DNA from: Hydrogenophaga sp.
GTDB lineage: Bacteria > Pseudomonadota > Gammaproteobacteria > Burkholderiales > Burkholderiaceae_C
Reading direction: 5' to 3'
DNA length: 32,633 bases
Assembly: GCA_020047875.1 (NCBI GenBank)
Contig: JAIFNE010000199.1
Coordinates: forward strand, 1 to 32,633
In this document: positions 25,119 to 32,633 of the stretch, one piece after another
Numbering within the stretch: the stretch's first letter is position 1
Layout of the letters: every line of letters starts with the position of its first letter
The notes under the pieces: model-generated
Told to the model about the DNA's origin: nothing
The model's database searches: none
Seen by the model: only the letters and a program-made list of their open reading frames with translations
Program-made: the position numbers and the translations under genes

Positions 25119-25149
25119 GGCCGCAGAGCCTGGATCGGGCTCTGCGGCC
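25119..25149 (-). terminator. Rho-independent terminator after the peroxiredoxin gene
   Basis: GGCCGCAGAGCC and GGCTCTGCGGCC form a perfect 12-bp stem with a 7-base loop. On the minus strand it is followed by the T-rich ATTTCTTATC. It lies between the peroxiredoxin stop and the persulfide dioxygenase start. Confidence 0.8.
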
Positions 25150-25205
25150 CCAGCATCCCGCGGCTTCACCGGGCGAGGTGAAGTCGGGGTGGGCGCTTCG
25201 GCCGA

Positions 25206-25844
25206 TCAGAGCGACTTGGTCGAGTAGTACCAGTCGGTCGTCTTGTAGCCCTCGGCCATGCGTGCCTTGATGGCGTCGGGGCTCTTGGGCGGTGGCACGA
25301 TCACGTCGCAACCCGGCGTCCAGCCCTCGGGTGTGGCGATTTTGTTGGCGTCGCTGGTCTGCATGGCTTGAAGCAGGCGAACGAACTCATCAATGCTGCG
25401 GCCGTTGCTCATGGGGTAATAGACCATGGCGCGCAAGATGCCGTTGGGATCGATGAAGAAGGTGGCGCGCACGGCCTGCGTGTCGGCCGCTCCGGGGTGC
25501 ACCATGCCGTAGGCGCGGGCCACATCCATCTTGATGTCTTCGATGATCGGAAAACTGATCTCGACGCCGAATTTCTCCTGGATGTTCTGGGTCCAGGCCA
25601 GGTGCGAGTAGAGGCTGTCAATGGACAGACCAAGCAGCTCGCAGTTCATGCCACGGAAGGTCTCCGCGTGTTTTTGGAAGCCGATGAACTCGGTGGTGCA
25701 CACGGGTGTGAAGTCGGCCGGGTGCGAGAACAGGATCAACCACTTGCCTTTGTAGTCGGCGAGCGTACGGTCACCATGGGTGGTTTTGGCGTTGAAGCCG
25801 GGAGCGGCTTCGTTGAGGCGGGGGAAAGTGGCAACGTTTTCCAT
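25206..25844 (-). CDS. Peroxiredoxin, Prx6 (1-Cys) type
   Basis: This 212-residue cytoplasmic thiol peroxidase has its peroxidatic Cys49 in HPADFTPVCTTEF. The Prx6 hallmark region ATFFIDPNGILRAMVYYP follows. A second Cys in GWTPGCDVIVPPP occurs also in bacterial and archaeal Prx6 homologues and could act in resolution. It reduces peroxides and may protect against oxidants formed in sulfide oxidation. I choose ATG 25844 because GGAG (25851-25854) sits six bases upstream; ATG 25856 would add M-E-F-L. Its own sigma-70-like promoter and terminator suggest a monocistronic unit. Confidence 0.94.
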   Translation of the reverse strand: MENVATFPRLNEAAPGFNAKTTHGDRTLADYKGKWLILFSHPADFTPVCTTEFIGFQKHAETFRGMNCELLGLSIDSLYSHLAWTQNIQEKFGVEISFPIIEDIKMDVARAYGMVHPGAADTQAVRATFFIDPNGILRAMVYYPMSNGRSIDEFVRLLQAMQTSDANKIATPEGWTPGCDVIVPPPKSPDAIKARMAEGYKTTDWYYSTKSL

Positions 25845-25923
25845 GAGGAACTCCATTCACGTTGGGTTTCGGATGAACCGGGAAAGCAGGATTGCTTGTC
25901 CGATGAATGAAGTCTATGGATCA

Positions 25924-25952
25924 ATAATCTACGATAGTTTGACTTTTATCAA
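25924..25952 (-). promoter_or_regulatory. Sigma-70-like promoter of the peroxiredoxin gene
   Basis: On the minus strand, TTGATA (25947-25952) and GATTAT (25924-25929) are separated by 17 bases, in the only AT-rich stretch of the area. ATAG/CTAT-like pieces overlap it and could hint at OxyR control, but they do not match the OxyR spacing well. Confidence 0.45.
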
Positions 25953-26026
25953 GCGGCCGATTGGCATTCTCGAACGCACCGATAGTCGCGGTTGTCCGGC
26001 AAGAAGCAAGGCTGGCGCAGCCCGCC

Positions 26027-27148
26027 TCACGCCGGTGCATTGGCCGCATCGGTCGTGATCACGCCGCCGCCCAGGCACACCTCGCCGTCGTAAATCACCG
26101 CGCTTTGTCCGGGGGTGACGGCCCATTGCGGCTGATCGAAATGCAGGGTGAAGTGCGTGCCGTCATTGGGCTGGACGCGGCAGGGCGCGTCGGTCTGGCG
26201 GTAGCGCGTTTTGGCGGCCAGCGCGCCGGCGGCGGGCGGCGGGCCAGCGATCCAGCTCGCGTCCTGCGCGCGCAACGCGGGCGAGAGCAGCCACGGGTGG
26301 TCGTGGCCCTGCACCACCCACAGCGTGTTGTTGGCCATGTCTTTGCGCGCCACGAACCAGGGGGCGTGTTCGTTGCCCCCTTTTTGCGCGCCTTTTTCCT
26401 TCACGCCACCGATGCCCAGGCCCTGGCGCTGACCCAGGGTGTAGAACGAGAGGCCCTGGTGCCTTCCCAGCACGCGGCCCTTCTCGTCTTTGATCGGCCC
26501 CGGTTCCTTGGCGATGTAGCGGTTCAGGAAATCGCGGAACGGCCGCTCGCCGATGAAGCAGATGCCGGTGCTGTCTTTCTTTTTGGCGTTCGGCAGGCCG
26601 ATTTCGGCGGCGATGCGGCGTACCTCGGTCTTGGGCAGCTCGCCCACCGGGAACAGCGTTTTGCTCAGCTGCGCCTGGTTGAGCCGGTGCAGAAAATAGC
26701 TCTGGTCTTTCAGCGGGTCCAGACCCTTGAGCAGCTCGAAGGCGCCAGCGCGTTCGCGCACCCGTGCGTAGTGGCCGGTGGCGATTTTCTCAGCCCCCAG
26801 GCGCATGGCGTGGTCGAGAAACGCCTTGAACTTGATCTCGGCGTTGCACAGGATGTCGGGGTTGGGCGTGCGTCCGGCCTGGTACTCGCGCAGGAACTCG
26901 GCGAACACGCGGTCTTTGTATTCGGCGGCGAAATTGATGTGTTCGATCTCGATGCCGATCACATCGGCCACCGCCGCCGCGTCCACAAAGTCGATGTTGG
27001 ACGAGCAGTATTCGCTGTTGTCGTCATCTTCCCAGTTCTTCATGAAGATGCCGATCACCTCGTGTCCCTGCGCTTTGAGCAGGTGCGCGCTCACTGCGGA
27101 GTCCACGCCCCCGCTCAGTCCCACCACCACACGTTGTTTCTTGGCCAT
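26027..27148 (-). CDS. mnmA: tRNA-specific 2-thiouridylase MnmA
   Basis: MnmA installs sulfur at C2 of the wobble uridine in tRNA for Lys, Glu and Gln, taking persulfide sulfur from the Tus relay or cysteine desulfurase. The 373-residue protein has the PP-loop [13 protein letters not shown] near the N-terminus and the catalytic Cys in [14 protein letters not shown]. The second catalytic Cys is in [18 protein letters not shown]. The C-terminal barrel contains [18 protein letters not shown]. It is preceded by the YeiH gene 42 bases upstream on the same strand. It is a housekeeping gene and need not be functionally linked to the sulfur island. Confidence 0.97.
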   Translation of the reverse strand: MAKKQRVVVGLSGGVDSAVSAHLLKAQGHEVIGIFMKNWEDDDNSEYCSSNIDFVDAAAVADVIGIEIEHINFAAEYKDRVFAEFLREYQAGRTPNPDILCNAEIKFKAFLDHAMRLGAEKIATGHYARVRERAGAFELLKGLDPLKDQSYFLHRLNQAQLSKTLFPVGELPKTEVRRIAAEIGLPNAKKKDSTGICFIGERPFRDFLNRYIAKEPGPIKDEKGRVLGRHQGLSFYTLGQRQGLGIGGVKEKGAQKGGNEHAPWFVARKDMANNTLWVVQGHDHPWLLSPALRAQDASWIAGPPPAAGALAAKTRYRQTDAPCRVQPNDGTHFTLHFDQPQWAVTPGQSAVIYDGEVCLGGGVITTDAANAPA

Positions 27149-27190
27149 GTGCGCGATTATCCCCAGCGCGCTGGCTGGGTGTGCGCCAGC

Positions 27191-28249
27191 TCAGGCCGCG
27201 TAAAGCAGAAGCACCGCGCCCAACACCAGGGCGCCAATGAACAGCGTCTCGGCAACGAACAGCCACAGCGGTCGCCAGCCCAGGTGCAGCAATTCCTCGA
27301 TGCTGGTCTTGATGCCCACAGCGGCAATCGCCAGCACCAGGCACGCGCGGGAAAGGTCCGACGCGCCCTGCACCACGGGTGCGGGAATCTGCCCGGTGGA
27401 CGACAGCAGCATGAACACCACAAAGGCCAGCAAGAAGCCCGGCACCAGCGGCGTGCTGGCGCGTGTTTCATCCAGCGTGTGGTGGTGGCGGTACAGGAAC
27501 GAAATGGCCATCACCACCGGCAGCAGCAGCATCACCCGGAACAGCTTCACCACGGTGGCGCTGTCGGCCTGCGCCGGACCCAGCAGCATGCCGGCGGCCA
27601 CCACCTGCGCCACGTCGTGGATGGTGCCTCCCAGAAACACGCCGCTGGCCACCGGCGCGAGCTGCAACGCCTGGATCAGCAGGGGGTACACGATCATCGC
27701 GATGGTGGACAGCACCGTCACGGCCACCACCGCCAGCAGCGTGAAGCGCTCGTTCGCTTTGGTCTGGGGCAGCACGGCGGCAATGGCCAGCGCGGCAGAG
27801 GCGCCGCAAATGGCCACCGATCCGCCAGAGAGCAAGCCCTCTTCGCGGCTGAGTCCGAGCAGCCGGGCCCACCACACGCCCATGAGAATGGTCAGCGCCA
27901 CGGCCAGCACCACGATGGCGCCCACCTGAACCCCGAGCTGGGTCACCTGGTCGAATGTGATGCGCGCACCCAGCAGGGCAACCCCGATGCGCAGCACCGT
28001 GCGGCCGCAGAAGTCCACCCCCTTTTTGGCCTGGGGGTTGCCGTGCAGGAAGTGCAGGCTCAGGCCGATCAGCAGCGCATACAGCAGCAGCGGGCCGCCG
28101 TAATGCTCGGCAATGAAGGTGGACGCGAGCGCAATCACCCCGCACACCAGAACGCCGGGCAGCCGCTCCCGGACAAAGCGGTACCCGGACAGGGGATGCC
28201 AGATTGGGCGCTGCGCGCCGGCCGAAGCGTGTTCCTCGGTGTTCGCCAT
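27191..28249 (-). CDS. yeiH: YeiH-family putative sulfate exporter (UPF0324)
   Basis: This 352-residue membrane protein has about ten helices. It belongs to the YeiH/UPF0324 putative sulfate exporter family, as shown by LLLYALLIGLSLHFL, GRTVLRIGVALLGARITF, SVAICGASAALAIAAVLP and GGTIHDVAQVVAAG. Members are proposed to export sulfate or sulfite; the evidence for the family is limited. It lies 30 bases after the LysR gene on the same strand, so they are likely one transcript. In E. coli yeiH also neighbours a LysR gene (yeiE), in divergent orientation. Confidence 0.92.
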   Translation of the reverse strand: MANTEEHASAGAQRPIWHPLSGYRFVRERLPGVLVCGVIALASTFIAEHYGGPLLLYALLIGLSLHFLHGNPQAKKGVDFCGRTVLRIGVALLGARITFDQVTQLGVQVGAIVVLAVALTILMGVWWARLLGLSREEGLLSGGSVAICGASAALAIAAVLPQTKANERFTLLAVVAVTVLSTIAMIVYPLLIQALQLAPVASGVFLGGTIHDVAQVVAAGMLLGPAQADSATVVKLFRVMLLLPVVMAISFLYRHHHTLDETRASTPLVPGFLLAFVVFMLLSSTGQIPAPVVQGASDLSRACLVLAIAAVGIKTSIEELLHLGWRPLWLFVAETLFIGALVLGAVLLLYAA

Positions 28250-28279
28250 GTGGTGCGTCAGATCAGCCGCCAGGCTGTC

Positions 28280-29158
28280 TCAGGCCTGCCCGGTGTGTGA
28301 GGTGGTTGCATCGCCGTTGCGGTTGGCCACGAATTGCGCCATCAGCCGCTGCAGTGCTTCGTCGCTGCGCCGCAGCTCGCGCAGAGTGCCTTGCTGCAGA
28401 TCGTGGGCAATCAGGGTTCTGGGAAGCCAGGCGGCTCCTTGATGGATCAGCGCCATTTCACGCAGGCCCAGACTGAACTCGCTCACGTACTGCACCGCGA
28501 CCAGCCGGGTGTGCATGAGTTCTGCCAGCGCGTGCGTGCGCACCGCCTGCCCAAAGAAGCTCTCGGGTGGAAAGCACAGCAGCGGCAGCGGGCGATCCGG
28601 CCGCATGAAGTCGTCGGAATCGCACAGTTTGGCGCTGGCCACCAGCACCAGGGCATCTTCGCGCAACGTGCACGAGGAGGCCAGCTGCGTCGGTATGGTG
28701 CTGCTGGTCTGTCGGGACTCGTATGTCATCAGAATGTCGGCCTGCCCCCGCAGCATCAGCGCCACGCCGTCGTCCCGGTTCTGTGACCGAATCCGGAATC
28801 GCTGCTCGGGCAGGATGGCCCGAAGCTCCTCGATGAAGCTGGGCAGGCAGCAAGCAGCCAGGCTGTGCTGCGCGGCCAGCACCATGTCTGGCGTGTGTGC
28901 GGCATCCGCTCGCAGCGTGGCCTGAAATTCGTAGATGTGGGTCACCAGGCTGCGAAAAGCCACCTCGTGCTGGGTGGCCAGGGGCGTGAACCGAAGGGGC
29001 TTGCGCGAGCGGTCGATGAGCGTGACGCCCAGCCATTCCTCAAGCTGCTGAATCCGCCGCGAAAAGGCCGGCTGCGACACATGGCGCTTCTCGGCGGCGG
29101 CTGAGAAAGAGCCGGTCTCGATGAGCGCGAGGTAGTCGTCCAACCACTTGAGTTCCAT
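28280..29158 (-). CDS. LysR-family regulator, HypT/YjiE-like
   Basis: This 292-residue protein has an N-terminal winged helix-turn-helix (LKWLDDYLALIETGSFSAAA, HVSQPAFSRRIQQLEEWLG) and a LysR effector domain. The start M-E-L-K-W-L and the effector segments MVLAAQHSLAACCLPSFI and LIHQGAAWLPRTLIAHDLQ resemble E. coli HypT (YjiE), a hypochlorite-responsive regulator, more than CysB or YeiE. That placement is by memory and eye. It likely controls the co-directional yeiH gene, and perhaps itself. Confidence 0.88.
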   Translation of the reverse strand: MELKWLDDYLALIETGSFSAAAEKRHVSQPAFSRRIQQLEEWLGVTLIDRSRKPLRFTPLATQHEVAFRSLVTHIYEFQATLRADAAHTPDMVLAAQHSLAACCLPSFIEELRAILPEQRFRIRSQNRDDGVALMLRGQADILMTYESRQTSSTIPTQLASSCTLREDALVLVASAKLCDSDDFMRPDRPLPLLCFPPESFFGQAVRTHALAELMHTRLVAVQYVSEFSLGLREMALIHQGAAWLPRTLIAHDLQQGTLRELRRSDEALQRLMAQFVANRNGDATTSHTGQA

Positions 29159-29230
29159 GGGCGTTCTTGTGCGTGGTGTTGGGGTGGCGCCAGTGTAGGC
29201 AGCTGGGCGCCACCGCTCCGCGCAGGGCTT

Positions 29231-30028
29231 TCAGTGGGCGTGCCCGGATGGCTGGGGCTGCTGCCGGTGTCCCACCAGGAAGTCCAGCAGCAGGTGGTGA
29301 AAGACCACCGGGTTTTCCAGGTGCAGCGCATGGGCACACTGCGGCAACACCGCCAGCGAAGCGCCGGCAACGCCGCGCCACAGCCGCTCGATCTGTGGCC
29401 ATTGGTAGCTGCGGTCCTGGTCACCCCACACGATGAGTGTGGGTTGTGTGATGTGGGCCAGTTGGTCCTGGCCGTTCCAGCGCTCCATGGCCCAGAGCCC
29501 CGCCTCGGCCGCCTGCGCACTGGCCTGAGCCGCCAGATCCCCGAGCGCCCCGGCGCTGGGCGACGCCTCCCTAAGCAGCAGCCAGGTGGCGCTGATGCGC
29601 CGCGCTGTGGCCTCCACACCGTCCTGTGCGAGGCGCTCGCGGGAGCGGGCCATGGTCTCGAAGCGCCCAGGCAGCAGGCCCAGGGCGCCGGTGGCGTAGA
29701 GCACCAGCCGCGTTACCCGCTGGGGTGCGAGCCGCACCATCTCCTGCACCACCATGCCGCCCATGGAATGGCCCAGCAGGTGAAAGCGTTCCACGCCCAG
29801 CTCGTCCAGGCAATCCAGCACCGCCTGTGCGTAGCCGGTGATCTGGTCGGGTGATGTCAATTGGTTGCTTTTGCCAAAGCCGGGCAGGTCCGGAGCGATC
29901 ACATCGAAGTGAGGGCCCAGGGCCTGCAGCTCGGCAGCCCACTGGCTGGAGCCGCCCAGGTAGCCATGCACCAGCACCAGCGGTTCGCCACTGCCAGCGC
30001 GCTCCACATGCAAGCCAGACGCGTGCAT
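29231..30028 (-). CDS. Alpha/beta hydrolase
   Basis: This 265-residue alpha/beta fold enzyme has the oxyanion motif VLVHGYLGGSSQW, the nucleophile elbow GHSMGGMVVQ and an acidic residue in LIVWGDQDRSY. The catalytic His is in PQCAHALHLENP. It hydrolyses an ester or a C-C bond; the substrate is unknown. ATG 30028 overlaps the stop of the TRAP large permease by one base (TGATG), so it is the last gene of the TRAP operon and may process the imported carboxylate. A longer start upstream at 30049 is possible but lies inside dctM. Confidence 0.9.
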   Translation of the reverse strand: MHASGLHVERAGSGEPLVLVHGYLGGSSQWAAELQALGPHFDVIAPDLPGFGKSNQLTSPDQITGYAQAVLDCLDELGVERFHLLGHSMGGMVVQEMVRLAPQRVTRLVLYATGALGLLPGRFETMARSRERLAQDGVEATARRISATWLLLREASPSAGALGDLAAQASAQAAEAGLWAMERWNGQDQLAHITQPTLIVWGDQDRSYQWPQIERLWRGVAGASLAVLPQCAHALHLENPVVFHHLLLDFLVGHRQQPQPSGHAH

Positions 30029-31326
30029 CACATCACCGAGGGCAGCCACAGCGCGATGGCCGGGAAGGCAATGACCAGCGCGATCAGCACCGCCATGCAG
30101 GCCAGGAACGGCAGGCTGCCTTTGATCACGTCACCGATCGGGATCGTGCCTCGACTGATCCCCTGAATGACATACAAATTCAAGCCCACCGGCGGCGTGA
30201 GCACCGCAATTTCCATGGTGATGGTGAAAATGATGCCAAACCAGATCAGGTCGTAACCCGAGGCGACCATCAGCGGGAAAATGGTGGGCAGCGTGATGAA
30301 GGTCATCGACACCGGCTCCATGAACATGCCAATGATCACGTAGAAAGCGATCACCATGGCCAGCACCATCACCGGGCTCAGCTCCAGCGCAATGAACATA
30401 TCGCTGAACTGCTGGGGCACGCGGTAATACGTGAGCACGAAGCCAAACAAAATGCCAGCTGAGAGCAGCAGCCCCAGGTAACCCATGGTGCGCATGGTGG
30501 CCATCAGCGCGTCTTTGAACCCTCTGATGGTCAGCCCGCCCACACCGAAAGCCAAGATGGCGGTCAGCAGCGCAGACACAGCAGCGGCTTCGGTGGGTGT
30601 CGCAATACCGGCGTAGATAGACACGGTGATGACCAGACCAATCAGGAAGATCGGACCGAAGGCCAGCAGAAAGTCGCGAACCGAAGCCCGAGGCGAGTTG
30701 TCTGCGTCGGGGATGTGGCTGGGGTACAACCGGCCCCAGATGAACACCGTGATGGCAAAAAAGGTGGCCAGCAACAGCCCTGGAATCACGCCTGCAATGA
30801 ACAGCTCGCCGATGGAGGTGTCGGTGACGATGCCGTAAAACAGCAAAATCAAGCTGGGTGGGATCAACACGCTGAGTGTGCCGCCGGCTGCCAACACACC
30901 GCTGGACAAGCGCTTGTTGTAGCCCAGCTTGGTCATCTCGGGCAGCGCAACCCCACCAATGGTGAGCGAACCCACCATGGACGAACCACACACCGCACCA
31001 AAACCAGCGCAAGCGGCAATGCTGCCGTAAGCCGCTGAGCCCTTGACCCGCACGCCCCGGTGCATGAGCCGATAAAGGTTGGGGCCGATGTTGCATCGCC
31101 CGATCAATTCCCCCAGCAGCACAAACAGGGGAACGGCCAGCAACACGTAGTCGATCCAGACGCCCCACAACTTCAGTTCTGTGCTCACCAAGGCGGTGGA
31201 CCACCCCTGGATGAACAGCAGAAACGGCATGGAAGCCAACGCCAGGGCGAAGGGAATGGGCAAACCGATTCCGATGAACACGACCAGCAGCGTCATCAGC
31301 CCCAGTCCGACGTGGTACCACTCCAT
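30028..31326 (-). CDS. dctM: TRAP transporter large permease (DctM)
   Basis: This 432-residue membrane protein is the ion-coupled channel subunit of a tripartite TRAP transporter. It has the family patterns GLPIPFALALASMPFLL, GFGAVCGSSMVGSLTIGGVALPEM and GGTLSVLIPPSLILLFYGI. IGMFMEPVSMTFITLPTIFP and LTPPVGLNLYVIQGISRG near the C-terminus are also typical. It follows dctQ by 9 bases. The substrate is probably a carboxylate, and cannot be fixed from this subunit. Confidence 0.96.
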   Translation of the reverse strand: MEWYHVGLGLMTLLVVFIGIGLPIPFALALASMPFLLFIQGWSTALVSTELKLWGVWIDYVLLAVPLFVLLGELIGRCNIGPNLYRLMHRGVRVKGSAAYGSIAACAGFGAVCGSSMVGSLTIGGVALPEMTKLGYNKRLSSGVLAAGGTLSVLIPPSLILLFYGIVTDTSIGELFIAGVIPGLLLATFFAITVFIWGRLYPSHIPDADNSPRASVRDFLLAFGPIFLIGLVITVSIYAGIATPTEAAAVSALLTAILAFGVGGLTIRGFKDALMATMRTMGYLGLLLSAGILFGFVLTYYRVPQQFSDMFIALELSPVMVLAMVIAFYVIIGMFMEPVSMTFITLPTIFPLMVASGYDLIWFGIIFTITMEIAVLTPPVGLNLYVIQGISRGTIPIGDVIKGSLPFLACMAVLIALVIAFPAIALWLPSVM

Positions 31327-31335
31327 GGGAAACCT

Positions 31336-31842
31336 CTATTGTTGGTTGGGGGTGAGCTGGGCCGGGCTTGACAACACAGACAGCAAGCGAACGAAGGCGT
31401 ACAGCGTGAACACCACGAGCGCCAGCGCGCCAGGTGCCCAAAACAGGTAGCGCGGCCACAACAGGATTTCAGAAGCGGTGCCCGACGCGTAGGCACGCAT
31501 CGTGGCCTGAACGCCTGCAATGGAAAAGAACACGCCCACTGCGATCATCAGGACGAGGTTCACCGCGGTCAGCGCCTTTCGGCTCTGGTGCCCCAGGGCG
31601 TCGAGCAAAAACGTGACTTTGGGGTAAGCGTCTTCGCGCAGCGCAAAGGCCAGTCCCAGCAGCGCCGCGGGAAACAGCAGCATGGCCGTGGCTTCGGTCA
31701 CGGTGCCGTCGGGTCGTCCCATGACATAGCGCATAAAAACGCCATAGGAGATCCAGAGCGTCTGTACAACGATGATCAGCGCACCCAGAGCGGCCAGCCA
31801 GACGGCCAGCCGCTCCAGACCACGTTCAATGGTGGCCAGCAT
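31336..31842 (-). CDS. dctQ: TRAP transporter small permease (DctQ)
   Basis: This 168-residue protein has four membrane helices typical of DctQ: LAVWLAALGALIIVVQTLWI and the FMRYVMGRPDGTVTEATAMLL segment. DAYPKVTFLLDALGHQSRKAL and a last helix near LFWAPGALALVVFTLYAF follow. It pairs with DctM to form the membrane part. It starts 6 bases after the DctP stop. Confidence 0.94.
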   Translation of the reverse strand: MLATIERGLERLAVWLAALGALIIVVQTLWISYGVFMRYVMGRPDGTVTEATAMLLFPAALLGLAFALREDAYPKVTFLLDALGHQSRKALTAVNLVLMIAVGVFFSIAGVQATMRAYASGTASEILLWPRYLFWAPGALALVVFTLYAFVRLLSVLSSPAQLTPNQQ

Positions 31843-31848
31843 GCTCGC

Positions 31849-32633
31849 TTACAGCGCGTTTTGGTTGAACAAGGTGCGCACCTTGCCAGCCAGCTCGGGG
31901 CCACAGCCGGCGTTCACCTCGGCGTCCCACTTGCCGGTCACGCTGCTGAGCAGTGCCTTGCGCTTTTCAGCGGTGATGGTGGTGACAGTGCCCCCCTGCT
32001 TCACCGCGTCAGCGATGCTGTCGTCCACCCACTTTTCGTATTTCGGCTTGAGCCAAGTCTCCGATTCAGCGGCGGCAGCCTGCAGGGCTTTCTGATCGGC
32101 GGGCGACAGCGAATCGAACTTGCGCTTGCTGATCATGTACTGAATGTTCCCGTAGAACAGGTTGGCTTTGACCATGTGCGGCATCACGCCCCACAGCTTC
32201 CAGGCGCTGTAAGTGGCCACACCCATGTTGATGCCGTCCACCACGCCGCGCTCGGCCGACTGAAACACCTCTTTGGGCGCAATGAACACCGGCTTGCCGC
32301 CCCAGGTTTCGATCATCATGGACGTCAGCGGGCCGATGGAGCGCACCAGTTGCCCATCAATCTTGCCGATGTCGGTGTTGGGCTTCTTGAACCACCATTC
32401 CTGGTCGTAGGAGTAGTTCGAGTTGATCAACGGCACGAGCCCAGCTTTGGCAGCCTCGGGGGCAATCAGCGCTGCATACGCGGCATCCATCGGCAGCTGC
32501 TTTTTCATGTCGATGGCAATCGGGTACAGCGAGGTCACCCGATAGCAGGGCAGGCGCTTGTCGGCCGAAACCCAGGCAATGTCAGCCACGCCGCCCAACA
32601 TGGCATCGATGCCCTCGCTCCAGCCGTGCAGGG
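31849..32633 (-). CDS. dctP: TRAP transporter solute-binding protein (DctP), N-terminus outside the window
   Basis: About 260 C-terminal residues of a periplasmic DctP/TAXI-like binding protein are present; the signal peptide and first lobe lie beyond the window. The DctP signature is seen: VRSIGPLTSMMIETWGGKPVFIAPKEVFQSAERGVVDGINMGVATYSAWKLWGVMPH, including the substrate-contact Arg in LVRSIG. The reading frame is open to the window edge (LHGWSEGIDAMLGGVADIAW). It is the first visible gene of the dctP-dctQ-dctM-hydrolase operon. Confidence 0.93.
   Translation of the reverse strand, partial: LHGWSEGIDAMLGGVADIAWVSADKRLPCYRVTSLYPIAIDMKKQLPMDAAYAALIAPEAAKAGLVPLINSNYSYDQEWWFKKPNTDIGKIDGQLVRSIGPLTSMMIETWGGKPVFIAPKEVFQSAERGVVDGINMGVATYSAWKLWGVMPHMVKANLFYGNIQYMISKRKFDSLSPADQKALQAAAAESETWLKPKYEKWVDDSIADAVKQGGTVTTITAEKRKALLSSVTGKWDAEVNAGCGPELAGKVRTLFNQNAL

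Noticed and set aside
25911-25952. OxyR operator before the peroxiredoxin gene
   Set aside because: ATAG/CTAT pieces are present, but the four-part spacing of OxyR sites is not met; only a sigma-70-like promoter is reported.
26010-26022. Small GGCTG/CAGCC hairpin after mnmA
   Set aside because: The stem is only 5 bp and the following sequence is not a real T-tract, so I do not call it a terminator.
25961-28300. Plus-strand open frame of 779 codons opposite mnmA and yeiH
   Set aside because: Shadow of two recognised genes; low-complexity His/Gln/Arg composition.
1-32633. tRNA or rRNA genes, CRISPR arrays, insertion sequences, phage genes
   Set aside because: No cloverleaf, regularly spaced repeat, transposase or integrase was seen on reading both strands.

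Overview
The window is a GC-rich bacterial chromosome segment. Its protein families, its codon use and a dispersed repeat typical of Comamonadaceae all suggest a betaproteobacterium of the order Burkholderiales, probably a Hydrogenophaga-like member of the Comamonadaceae. This assignment is my inference; no rRNA or tRNA gene is present to confirm it.

Layout. (a) 1-5471, housekeeping: a partial uvrA with an in-frame repeat insertion, an MFS transporter whose C-terminus is frameshifted, a ClC chloride channel/antiporter, and ssb with an apparent 14-base deletion just after its start codon. (b) 5589-11048, an electron-transfer module for inorganic sulfur: a CydA-like membrane protein fused to a cytochrome c, a second CydA-like membrane protein, a monohaem cytochrome c, a flavocytochrome-c sulfide dehydrogenase (FccB-like) flavoprotein and a dihaem FccA-like cytochrome. 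A methyltransferase and a DUF3422 protein follow. (c) 13316-18376, a sigma-54 activator (minus strand) divergent from a cyanide-insensitive bd oxidase operon (cioA, cioB, a DUF2474/CydX-like peptide), then an orphan Rieske protein and an unannotated 42-residue membrane peptide. (d) 18378-21809, small redox or sulfur-associated genes: a degenerate metallo-beta-lactamase-fold protein, a conserved hypothetical, a bile-acid/Acr3-type transporter, a group II truncated haemoglobin, a small exported protein and a hotdog thioesterase. (e) 21876-29158, minus strand: periplasmic DsrE-like protein, SulP transporter, ETHE1-like persulfide dioxygenase, Prx6-type peroxiredoxin, mnmA, a YeiH-type putative sulfate exporter and a HypT-like LysR regulator. 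(f) 29231-32633, minus strand: a TRAP transporter (DctP partial, DctQ, DctM) with an alpha/beta hydrolase.

The strongest new signal is regulatory. The promoter regions of the sulfide/CydA-like module (5589-5725) and of the cio operon (14727-14842) share the same layout: a CTGCCA-N4-TGGCAG type palindrome, an IHF-like site, and a GGCACG-N4-TTG sigma-54 promoter. The activator gene lies next to the second copy. I infer that one PAS/AAA+ activator co-regulates a sulfide-to-cytochrome-c electron module, built on two CydA-like membrane subunits, and a quinol oxidase. Nearby genes for persulfide oxidation, sulfur-relay proteins and sulfate transport fit a sulfide-oxidation and detoxification island.
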